Source: Plotosus lineatus (Eukaryota; Chordata; Actinopteri; Siluriformes; Plotosidae). Taken from it: 64,000 nt of DNA. The DNA lies in contig CM045733.1 in NCBI GenBank assembly GCA_024760905.1, positions 67,907,501 to 67,971,500 on the forward strand, read 5' to 3'. Below are positions 36,945-46,914 of the stretch, piece by piece. Each line of letters opens with the position of its first letter. The first letter of the stretch is position 1. The translations under genes were made by a program, and so were the position numbers. The notes under the pieces were generated by a model, which saw only the letters and a program-made list of their open reading frames with translations, was not told where the DNA came from and searched no databases.

Positions 36945-37773
36945 TATCGTATGATAAGCACCCAGGGCGCTTAAGAAATTGGAATGGGTTGGCGCTTATT
37001 AAAATGTTACCAGCGGAGTGGAACTGTAAGTGCTTATTACCATCAAGGTGGAAAACGTGAATAATAACAGAACAATTAAAGAGTTTTACTGGTATTTGTA
37101 TTATTCATTTTGTGGTATCAACCAAACTACTTACATGAAAGCTGAAAATAAACAGAAAATAGCATAATTAAAAAAATGACTTTTCCTTCCCTTACTTTTC
37201 CCTCCCGGAGCTTTTACTTTAAACATTTGCTTTAAACATTTTCCCAAATAAAATGAGACAATCAAAATGAATGTCAACTGTAGCACATGAACATAAACAA
37301 AAGCACATGGCCAGGAACTACTTTAAATTTATGAAGTTAGTGAGCAGGAGAATTGCGTGAAAAATCCTCATCATCACTTTCTGATAGGTCCATATCTGGC
37401 TCATCGCTCCATTCATTCGGAGCATCCCATAGTTTTGCTGTAGTAGTTTCTAATGGTTCATCGGTTGTTGGACATTTACCAAAAGAACACAGCAAAATAT
37501 TTTCCTGTTTTTTAAAGCACGGCAGAACAATGAAATGTGTTGTTACTGATGAACATTATAGATATTTGCCAGTGGCAGGGGTTCTTGAAATACCGTGTAA
37601 ACTCACTTTTACAGCCAGTGAATGCCTCATTACGCTTACAGAGACTGATAGAATAAAAATTGGTAAGTTTGATCTACAATTTTGCTCCCAGTACACATGG
37701 ACGCTTATTAGATGTAAAATCAAAAACTTTGGGGGGGGGGGGGGGACCAGGATGCTTATTACGTCGAATACGG
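36945..37773 (-). mobile_element. DNA transposon candidate with acidic ORF end
   Basis: Left tatcgtatgataagcaccc and right (reverse-complemented) taccgtattcgacgtaataa then gcatcctgg suggest inverted ends. On the minus strand, about 37341-37490 reads CPTTDEPLETTTAKLWDAPN, EWSDEPDMDLSESDDEDF and SRNSPAH then a stop. This acidic C-terminal tail is of the type seen in pogo/Tigger transposases. No catalytic region is present. A 15-base G run lies near 37731-37745. Confidence 0.5.
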
Positions 37774-37936
37774 TAACTCATATATTTTTAATTTATATGG
37801 ATGTTGAACAATGTTTGAACAAAGATAATTTCACCACTCACGATTTCTTACATGATTTCTTACACCATGACATGAGAGAGGAAGCAGTAAAAAAAAGGGA
37901 CCAAAATATGAAAATTCTGTTCACGTTATGTAAATA

Positions 37937-38416
37937 CAGATGCTCCTCGACTTGCATTCCGAACGGCGAACGTAAGATTAAATAAATTAAATTCAAGCAA
38001 AATAATTTCGAATAAATAAATTTTAATCAAATTCACTTATTACCACTGATTCTGATTACCACTATCACTAGTAGGCTTACGCTTCTGACCAACCATATTT
38101 GCTCAGGGTTACAAATACGCAAAACACAAAGATCACAGAAACTACGTCTTAACACAAGGGTAACATGCGGTGAACTGGGAAGAAGCAGGGCATGTTCAGT
38201 CTGTCGTTTGTAAACAATGAACGACACAACACCATGTAAACAATGGACGCAGCATCATGCGTAAGCAGCGTAATACATCTATGTACTACGTAAGAATGTC
38301 TCGTATGACGGCGAGAGAGCTAAACTGAAAATGACTTACAAAAAAATTTTTTTTTATATAAAAAACGTAAAATCGAAAAAACGTAAGGCGAATAAACGTA
38401 AAGCAAGGAGCATCTG
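37937..38416 (-). mobile_element. Tigger-like MITE, family M4, copy 1
   Basis: Ends CAGATGCTCCTCGACTTGC and gcaaggagcatctg, flanked by TA. 480 bp. On the minus strand an ATG at 38094-38096 opens MVGQKRKPTSDSGNQNQW then a stop: a basic start like that of Tigger transposases, cut off by internal deletion. The second copy at 50188-51069 keeps the same start. Confidence 0.8.
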
Positions 38417-38423
38417 TACCACA

Positions 38424-38657
38424 TTCATCGTTCATTTTCTGAAATTGCTTAATCCTAATTAGTGTCACGGGGAGGCTGGCGCCCATCTCAGCTGACTTTG
38501 GGTGAGGTCAGTGTACACCCTAGGCAGCTCGCCAGGCTATCGCAGGGCAGAAACACACTCACGGCTATGCAGCAACTCTTGTCGAAAGTAAGCAATGGTT
38601 CTTTTACATGAACCTCACACCGTAGATGCTAGATAACCCAGTTAGCTGCACTGGGGG
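38424..38657 (-). mobile_element. SINE-A with L2-like tail, head truncated
   Basis: tcattttctgaaattgcttaa, gtgtcacggggaggctggc, gtcgaaagtaagcaatgg and gataacccagttagctgc, stopping at the G run. The tRNA-like head is missing. Confidence 0.72.
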
Positions 38658-38860
38658 GTAAATACCAGACTTTCATTTCAAACAATGTCAAAGGCCATGA
38701 CAAACAAACAAACAAACAAACAAACAAACAAACAAACTACAGCACTGATTCAAACTTTAAGTGGATGTAGCGCTTCTCATACATCCGATCACACATGAGT
38801 CTTTCATGATAAATCACATTCAATATATACTTCAAACATATGATTGCACATTAATGTATA

Positions 38861-39327
38861 CAGGGATCCCTCGCTTTCCACGGTTATTTGGGACCGAGAT
38901 CCTCCCACGACCACCGAAATTCGCGAAGTAGATTCACCCCCCCCAACCCCACCTACCTGATGTCTACGTACATGTATGTGTGTATATAATATCAATACAT
39001 ATTCAATGCTATAAATGCTTATAACAACAATTAAACATTCCAAATAATGCATAAGATGTAAATAAAATATACACACAGTATATTTTAAAGTATACACAGT
39101 ATATATAAATATACACACAGATGCGCACCTCAGAACAATGTAAAGAGTTTTGATGGGAGGTTTTGGGTTGTTTTTTTGTTTTGTGTTTGTTTAGGTTTTT
39201 TTTTTTTTGCATAATTGGCTGTGTTTGGTGGCATTTTCTTTAACTTCTCCCCCTATTCTTCCTTCATTTCCTTATTTTTTAATTTGATAAATATTTTAAA
39301 AAAACACGTGCGAAGTAGTGAGGGGAT

Positions 39328-39330
<3 letters not shown>
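38861..39330 (+). mobile_element. M1 MITE, copy 6
   Basis: Left end CAGGGATCCCTCGCTTTCCA, right end agtgaggggatccc running into a (TA)n array at 39331-39374. 470 bp. Confidence 0.87.
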
Positions 39331-39377
<47 letters not shown>

Positions 39378-39578
39378 TTGGTTACCTCTGTATAATTATA
39401 TACACACACTCTACAAATGTACATTTTGTTTGATGTATAGATAAACTATTATATCTTAAATCCATTTGTTTACTTTAAAATATCAAGTTTTCTGAAAATG
39501 TCCACAAGCATTAAATGTTTAAAATCAAACTGAAGAATTTGATGTTTATTATGTTGTGAAAATAATGTTTCGACTCAC

Positions 39579-39646
39579 CATTGTTGTTTCAGCAATGGAT
39601 CCAAAACTGTTAATAAAAATGTTGCATGTTACATTCACAGGTGGAC
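39579..39646 (-). CDS. glra1: glra1 exon 3: glycosylation site and beta-1 strand
   Basis: 68 bp: two bases that complete Gly with exon 2, then 22 codons, ending in phase 0. The acceptor is TTTTTACAG and the donor ATG|GTGAGT. It encodes [20 protein letters not shown] and TM. NVT is an N-glycosylation sequon at the position of human N38. The SIAETTM segment carries the Ala equivalent to human A52, the residue changed in the spasmodic mouse. The exon is nearly invariant across vertebrate alpha subunits, so by itself it would not name the paralogue. Being the smallest exon, it is easily missed by gene finders. Confidence 0.95.
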
Positions 39647-40734
39647 CTGTAAAAACCCAAAAAGAATATATGAGTAATGTCCGGTATGATATTAACCAAG
39701 TTGCTCATAATAATCAACAAATTTGCACAGTTTAATTTAAGCTTTTACACTAAAATGCTACGATTCTTGTAACTTACCTGTAACTTAGGACAAACAAAAG
39801 TCAAACTGAAGACCATTTACATACTACATGAAAAACAACAACAACAAAAAAACAAAAACCAATATCCTTTATCACAAATAGTATTTTCCAAGGTGACAGT
39901 CTTTGGTCAGCTGAGGTAGGATACATTAGTACCAGATGAGCTAAAATAAATTCCACTGAGAGGACAGAATCAAGGTTAGAGAAAATAATTCAATGTTGCA
40001 GTGACCCTCCTGACTGGACCTGAATGCTTGCTCGTACAAGCATTAATAGGATTAGACTGTGGGTGGAACAGACTTTCAATGAAACCTGGGCTATGCTGTA
40101 AACAAGTAAGCCAATATTGTTTAGATGAGTCATGACGTCCATGTCTATTGTATAAAGTATGACTGCCAAGGTGCTCGCTTTTTTGGGGCATTAAAATAAT
40201 TAAAAACAGTCTTTGCCAAGTAGACACAAGCCGTTCGATAGAACTCATGTTTGCAGCAAAAGAAATGAAAGCTGCGATCACATCTTCTTTCTGAGTGACA
40301 CATCACCTGCTCCAGATTTCGGATCTAGTCACGCCCAAGCCTGCTGTACAGCCTGTTAAATAAACGGAAAGGGTGAGAATAGTCATATGGCAGCTCTGCA
40401 GCTATTTACACCTGGATAAGCTGTTCAGCAAGATTAGGGTTAATGGGAATATTTGTAGTACTGCTGGCTACGAACACCTGGATGCTTGCTTGTGTTGTCT
40501 TGGTATCATAAACACTTGGGTGTGAATATAGCTATAGGAAAAATTTAAAAACGGCTTTTATTTGAGGTCACCATTAGAAGTGTTCTCCTAATTTGTTTCC
40601 ATAGGTTTGCACCTAGCAGTGCAAACAGATATCTGGCATTAAAATAAATAAATCAATCAATAAATATTACCAACTGTCAAATAATATAGACCATCTCAGA
40701 GGTATGAGCAAGTAGATTACAGAAAAGTAGCATA

Positions 40735-41754
40735 CAGGGATCCCTTACTTTCCGTGGTTATTTAGGACCGAGATCCCCTGCGACTGCTGAATTCTGTGAA
40801 CTAGGATCGACCCCACCTGACTGACGTATACGTACATGTATATGTGTAAATAATATCAATAAATACATATTCAATGCTATAAATGCTTAGAATAACAATT
40901 AGACATTCAAAAATAATGCATGAGATGTAAATAAAGTATAAATACAGATGTGTGTGCGTGCACACAGATGCATGTGCACATGCACAAATGCGCACCTCAC
41001 ATAAAAATGTAAGTACAGGGATCCCTCGCTACTTCGCGCTTCAATTCATGCGGCTTCAGTGCATTGCTGTTTGTTTTTTTTTTTTTTAAATATTCATCAA
41101 ATTAAAAAATAAGGAAATTGCCACAAAAACAAGGCCAATTATGCAAAAAAAAAAAAACCCTAAACAAACAAAAACAAAAAATAACCCAAAACCTCCCATC
41201 AAAACTAGTGACATTGTTGTGAGGTGCGCATCTGAGTGCACGCGTCTGTATGTGTGTGTGTATTTATATTTTATTTACATCTTCTGCATTATTTTTGAAT
41301 GTTTAATTGTTATTGTAAGCATTTATAGCATTGAATATGTATTTATTGATATTATATACACATATACATGTACGTATACGTCAGTCAGGTGGGGTCGATC
41401 CGAGTTCGCAGAATTCGGCAGTCGTGGAAGATCTCGGTCCTAAATACATATACATGCACGCATACGTTAGTCAAAGGGGGTTGGGGGGGGTGATCCTACT
41501 TCGCGGATTTCGGTGCTCGCAGGGGGATCTTGGTCCCAATTAACCGTGGAAAGTGAGGGATCTCTGTAGTTTTGTTGGGGAGGTTTTTTTTTTTTTTTGC
41601 ATAATTGGACTTGTTTTGCGTCATTTTCCTTAACTTTTTTCCTTATTCTTCCTTAATTTCCTTATTTTTAAAAATTTCAATGAATATTCAAAAAAACAAA
41701 ACGCAATGCACCGAAGCCGCATGAATTGAAGCGTGAAGTAGCGAGGGATCCCTG
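40735..41754 (+). mobile_element. M1 MITE, copy 7 (outer)
   Basis: Left end CAGGGATCCCTTACTTTCCG, right end agcgagggatccctg, TA on both sides. Its sequence runs to 41013, is interrupted by a second M1 in inverse orientation, and resumes at 41569 with gttttgttgggg through to the right end. Confidence 0.88.
41016..41566 (-). mobile_element. M1 MITE, copy 8, nested in copy 7
   Basis: Left end CAGGGATCCCTCGCTACTTC, right end aagtgagggatctctg, with TA at 41014-41015 and 41567-41568. Near 41385-41566 the terminal region occurs twice in tandem (gtacgtatacgtcagtcagg, then gcacgcatacgttagtcaa), so the copy is rearranged. Confidence 0.88.
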
Positions 41755-41759
41755 TATAT

Positions 41760-44385
41760 CAGTTTTTTAGGGGGTGTAGTGACGTACGGCTAAAATTACC
41801 CACCAACCAACCAACCAAACGGAAGAGACAAAGCATTCTAATGATTTCTGACTTCTTTTTTCATACCATAACAAATAACAAATAAGGACTTGTTTCAAAT
41901 CAAATATTTTTATGGTTCATGTTTTAGGGCCAATTTCATACATCTGTGAGCGGTGTCGACCGCAAGGCTTCTGATCTGTCTACACTTTGCACACTCCCTT
42001 CACTGGCTAATACGCAGCTCAGAATAATTTGTCTTTTCTTGACATTTCTTGCCGTGTGTGATGCAGTGCTTGGAAGCACTAGCGTCCTTGCCGCCTATGA
42101 GATTTATTCCCAGCTCCTCCAATGAGAAGGGAGCCTGTGCTCATTAACGGTAAGAGTGAGGTGACTCATTGTCCACAATGATTTCTTTCACCAGATTTTT
42201 TTTTTTTTTTTTTTTTTTTTGCCAAATGATCCAGGAAAACCTGCAAACACACACAGTGACAATAAAAGGGGGGATTGTTGTTGTTGTTTTCCCCTTTCTT
42301 TCTTCGTTTGTTTGTTTGTTCCCCCCTTTTTGTCACTCTGTCTCAGTGAATTGAAGGCTCATTTCGGTGGCATATCTCCACACCCTTTTTTGCAGAATGA
42401 TGGTAGTTAAGAGGCATCCCACGTTTCACTGCGCTTCCATATATTGCAGGATCATAAACACAACACGCGAGCTTTAAAAGGGCAGTTTTGCAGCGTCTAC
42501 TAAAGAACTGATCAGAGAGAGCGTGGAAGCTACCTTGCTGTAGGCTATGAGCAATTGAGTTCCTCAAAAGTGAAACGAAGGAATTCAGAAATTCATTATT
42601 CTGATTCATTGCTGCAGTCGATCACTTTTTCATACTTTCTCCCGTGTGAGTGTAACCTTCATTGCTTGCAGACAAATGACAGAGTTCCTCACAGATGCAA
42701 ATACTAGAGGAGAGCAAAAACGCCCGCCTAGAGACCAATCACAATTTTATTAGCCAACATTGCAACCCAGCAGCATGGGGACTCGTTCATAGCTGTCGAT
42801 TCCAGAACCCCCTGCATCAGCTAACTCATCAATACCAGTGTTAGCACATAGTAACGCGAAAAGAACGATATTCAACAACCACCCGCCATCTGTGCCGTCT
42901 CCCCATGTATTTGAGGAGATATCATTCCAGGCCTGACGTGACCACATGACAGGCATCTAAAAGCAAAAGCAAACAAATTTATTACAATGAACTGGCACCC
43001 TGGATGCCGCTTGGATAAGTGGATTGCCACTAAAGAAAATGCGCGGCATAAATAAAGAAATCTTAATGATATTGCTTATGCTAAAAAAATCCAGCCGCTC
43101 TCAGCAGAATCACAATGCCCATGGCACATTAAATATTCATATCACCCAGGCTGTACCTAGAAGGCATTGGCAAGGCAAGTTTTTATTGAACTAATAAACA
43201 GGATATTGCCCACATGCATAGACAAGTGGAGCGCAACTCATTTTGTCTTCTCTGACGAACAGGAGAAAGCAAAGTGCTCTCCTGTTGCCTCACCTAGAAT
43301 CTCAACACTGTGTTAAATGTCAACGTTTCTGTTCTTTTTTTTTTTTTTTTTTTTCAACTCAAAGCACAATTTTTTTTTTAATTTCTGGAAGCAACTGTGA
43401 TATGGGGGGAAAACAAGCTGTTGAAATGAAAAGGTTTAAATTTTAACTGCAAATAGGCTCGCAGAGAAGAAAAAAAAAAAGGGGGGGGGGGGGGGACGCG
43501 AATCATCTAAACACGTTCATCCATATGCAAGGGATTTTATGTTAATATGGGAAAACCCACATAGGGTTTAATCTTCATGGTACGCAGCATTATGTAGCTC
43601 CCCAGTGTGAACTTGACAACATTTTATAATGCCTTTCTATGAAATCCAAAAATCCAAACTGCTTACATCATAAGCTCTGCAAACATAGCAAAGTGATAAC
43701 TACTGCTGATAGAGACCTATCTTCAACCATCTTGTATGAAATGCTAAAGCATTCGACTATTTCTGCATTCTGTTTACACCACAACAGCATCCAGATAAGA
43801 AGCACGATTAGAAGACTGCCTGACTATCCATCATTGTACATTTCATTCAGCTAGAGGCAAAGCCCACCATTATAAAGATTGTATTAAAATTCATAAAAGC
43901 AGGGTTGCTCTGGGCCAGGCTGAGTGAACAGTCTGAGCCTGCAACGTCACACTCCTGAAAGTAATGACAGGTTGCTAAATCACCAGAGTCCCTGTGCTGC
44001 CCCTGAGGGTAGCACTGACTGACATGGGGACATGACAGCCTTGTGCATGGAGAGGGACATAAATCAATAGGGGGGGGCCATGGCATGCAGTTCGGGATAG
44101 AGAACAAATTGACTGCAGTGTGATTATACTGGCTTACGAGCCTTGTTTTTTCGCTCAGACCAGATGAAGGATAGGACAATGTGGTCAGCAATGTAGTGAA
44201 GGTGTTTACGCCGAGACTGCATTCATGGTTTTAAAGGTGGGGAAACATATTCAGTTGGCCTATAACCGTTGTGCTGTGTAAAAGAAACCACACACACACA
44301 CACACACACACAAGTTTTATGAGAACTTTACAAAGACCTGACTGGGGAGCCTATGTCTGTGTTGTATTTATCTAGACTTAAATGT
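41760..44385. other. repeat-poor intron 2 segment
   Basis: No SINE or MITE recognised. Holds T runs near 42198-42220 and 43338-43354 and an A/G homopolymer pair at about 43470-43495. No exon with family similarity. Its low repeat load makes it a reasonable place to look for conserved non-coding elements. Confidence 0.4.
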
Positions 44386-44545
44386 TGTTCAATCAGGAAG
44401 GTCTTGGGTTTGAATCCCGTGCTTGTTGAGGCCATTTCTGTGCAGCGTTTACATGTTTTCCGTGTGCTTGTGTGGGTTTCCGTTTACAGTCCAAAAACAT
44501 GCACAATCGGATAGTTGGACATTCTAGGTTCCCCTAGGTGTGAAT

Positions 44546-45120
44546 ATTCCTATTTTCCTTTTGCTTTTTCCCTTTTTCAGGGGTCGTCACAGCGAATCAT
44601 CTGATTCGCATGTTTGATTTGGCGTAGATTTTTTTTTTTTTTTTTTTATGTCGGATGCCCTTCCTGACACAAGCCTTTAGCAAGGGGCAGAAACACGCTG
44701 ACGGCTTTGCAGCTCCTGTTGTCGAAAGTCAGCAATGGTTCTTTTACATCAACCTCACACCATAGACCAGTGTTTCCCAACCTTTTTGAGCCAAGGCACG
44801 CCTTGTACATTCGAAAAATCCCGAGGCACACCACGGAACAAAAATGATACTGCCCTCTAGCAGAACAGCACTGTTACTACACGCTAAATGAAATCAATTA
44901 ATCTTCCGCGGCACACCTGATGATTTCTCACGGCACACTAATGTTCCGTGGAACAGGGGTTGGGAAACACTGCCATAGACAGTGAGAGACATGTCCGGCC
45001 TTTGATAACCCAGTTAGCTGCTGCACTGGCGGGACAGTGACAACCTTGTGGAGAGAGGGCCTCGAACCCCCAACCTTAGGGTCAGTGATCCAGCTCCCTA
45101 TTCCACCAGGCCACCACTGC
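44546..45120 (-). mobile_element. SINE-A with RTE-like tail, split by a hAT MITE
   Basis: Perfect 13-bp duplication CCTAGGTGTGAAT at 44533-44545 and 45121-45133. RTE-like tail on the left (tttcaggggtcgtcacagcg), tRNA-like head on the right (ctcgaacccccaacc, ccaccaggccaccactgcc). The hAT MITE at 44768-44972 divides it. Confidence 0.87.
44768..44972. mobile_element. hAT MITE with perfect 8-bp TSD
   Basis: CCATAGAC at 44760-44767 and 44973-44980. Ends CAGTGTTTCCCAACC and GGTTGGGAAACACTG, a perfect 15-bp inverted pair. 205 bp, non-coding. Confidence 0.92.
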
Positions 45121-45289
45121 CCTAGGTGTGAATGTGAATTGTTATATATCTGATTTGTCCCTGCAATGGTCTAGAAACCTGTTCTGGGTGCAGCCCATAG
45201 TCGCCTGGAAGTGGCTGAGGTTACGTTTACACTAATAAAGGTAAAGTGGTTCAGAAAACGAGATAAGATGAGTAAGAAACAACGCATAA

Positions 45290-46085
45290 ACAGTCAGCCT
45301 GGCGTCAGCCCTGGACTCTGCCGTTATATACCTAATGATGACGGGGAATTACTAGAGAGGGTAGAGAGGGACATCCCTGACGACGATAACCATATAAATT
45401 CAAATTAATAACCGTCATAATGTAAAGAAAAACTTTTTTTAATTATTCATAACTTTTGCACTTTTGGAAAAGGCATTACCTTTCAGTAAACAACAACAAC
45501 AACAACAACAACTAACACTAATGGTTCACAGGAAAAAAAACCCCCACAAAAACAGATGTCTATCGTCAAAAAAGAAAATCTTTCCCTGCAAGACAATCTG
45601 ATTAAAACTCCGAATGATTCAGCCTGAAGCAATCAGTGCAACTCTCTGAGATGTATAGCTTCTCTTAACGTTATACTCTTAATTATCAAGTGATAAATGG
45701 TGCATCACTATCAAAATGAAAATGCCATGATGCGTTACAGCATTTGACTTTGATGTAGTCTATGCCGCAACGTGATGTCTACCGCATTGACAATTATTTC
45801 AGAATAAAAAAAGTGGGATCAGCCCAGGAACACAGCTATTGGATATAAACAAATGTTTCTATGACATATTTTTATAAATACAGAAAGTATCGAATTTATA
45901 AATCAAAATCAACTTTATATCGCAGCCCTTCCAGGTCCATCTTAGAAGCTGCCAACATTATTCAGGTCCAATATTACCCAGGGTCCAATGGGTCTGTAAT
46001 CATCAATTCAACAAATTTAACCTGAAGCTCAGCCAGAACATCTTTCCATTTATCCATTATCCGTAGCACTTTTCTCTCTGAGGGA
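45290..46085. other. intronic stretch, nothing recognised
   Basis: A short (CAA)n run near 45490-45511. No gene or named repeat. Confidence 0.45.
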
Positions 46086-46087
46086 GC

Positions 46088-46402
46088 AGTGCGTGCCCTG
46101 GTGGTAAGGTGCTGAATCACTGACGCCAAGGTTGAGGGTTCAAGCCCCACTTTCAAAAGACTGTCACCCAGTGCTGCTAACTGTCGATGGTGAAAGGCTG
46201 AAAGAAAAAAGAAAAAACATTGCTGTCTTTCGTCAAGAGTAGGTCGTATATCCTGTTGTGTAGTCAGCATGTTTCTGCCCTGCAGTGTCCTGATGAGCTG
46301 TCTAGGGTGTTCTTGGCCCATGCCCAGAGTCGGCTGAACTGGGCGGCAGCCTCCCCGCGACCCTAATTATTATTAAGCGGTTCAGAAAATGAATGAATGA
46401 AT
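46088..46402 (+). mobile_element. SINE-A with L2-like tail
   Basis: Head gtgccctggtggtaaggtgc, B-box region gagggttcaagcccc, a shortened body, then tgtctagggtgttcttggcc and gcggttcagaaaatgaatgaatg. Confidence 0.75.
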
Positions 46403-46409
46403 CACTTAT

Positions 46410-46692
46410 CTCTCTGAGTTGTGAGGAAAACTGGAGACAATACGGGTTGACTCTGAGCGGGTCACCTGTCCTGTTCAGGGCTAACAGAGGCACACTCATT
46501 TACACTCATGTTGACAGATTTTGGCAATTTATATCCACTTGACCTTATGCAGGGTGTATTTTTATGGGCTGTAGGAAAAACCAGAGTACCCAGTAGAAAC
46601 CCACACACTCATGGTGAGAACTCCACACAGAAAGGCCCTTGGCCTAAATTCAAACCCCAGAACTCCTCGCTGTAAGGTGACCGTGCTATTAT
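46410..46692 (-). mobile_element. SINE-B (minus), degenerate
   Basis: ctgagcgggtcacctgtcctg, ggctgtaggaaaaaccagagtac, gagaactccacacag and gtaaggtgaccgtgc mark it. It lies tail to tail with the preceding SINE-A. Confidence 0.6.
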
Positions 46693-46742
46693 TATAGGTA
46701 ACAGTATTGCTAAATTGTATTATAGGTAATTGTATCGCTAAA

Positions 46743-46744
<2 letters not shown>

Positions 46745-46775
<31 letters not shown>

Positions 46776-46912
46776 ACTTCCGCTTTATTCAGAATCAGGT
46801 TGCAAGGGCAGCAACCTAAGCAAAGAGGTCCAGACATCCCTCTCACCTGCCACTTCCTCCAGCTCTTCCGGGGAAACACCGAGGCGTTCCCAGACAAGCC
46901 GAGAGACATAGA
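46745..46912 (-). pseudogene. LINE 3' end, Rex3/RTE-like, copy 2
   Basis: The minus strand reads YVSRLVWERLGVSPEELEEV then AGERDVWTSLLRLLPLQPDS, the C-terminus of a fish reverse transcriptase, followed by a stop and a (GAT)n tail (46749-46775 on the plus strand as atc repeats). The (GAT)n tail fits RTE-clade Rex3 elements. Confidence 0.8.
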
Positions 46913-46914
46913 AA

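Larger units (their letters stand above)
44390..45285 (+). mobile_element. SINE-B split by SINE-A
   Basis: Head and body at 44390-44545 (gggtttgaatcccgtgc, cgtgtgcttgtgtgggtttcc, agtccaaaaacatgcac) and tail at 45121-45285. The duplicated target CCTAGGTGTGAAT marks both sides of the inserted SINE-A. Confidence 0.75.

Noticed and set aside
37353..37985. 210-residue plus-strand frame
   Set aside because: It crosses from one transposon candidate into M4 and is antisense to the acidic transposase-like tail. No domain is recognisable.
43100..43200. Possible conserved non-coding element
   Set aside because: It only looks non-repetitive. Conservation cannot be judged without aligning other fish genomes.
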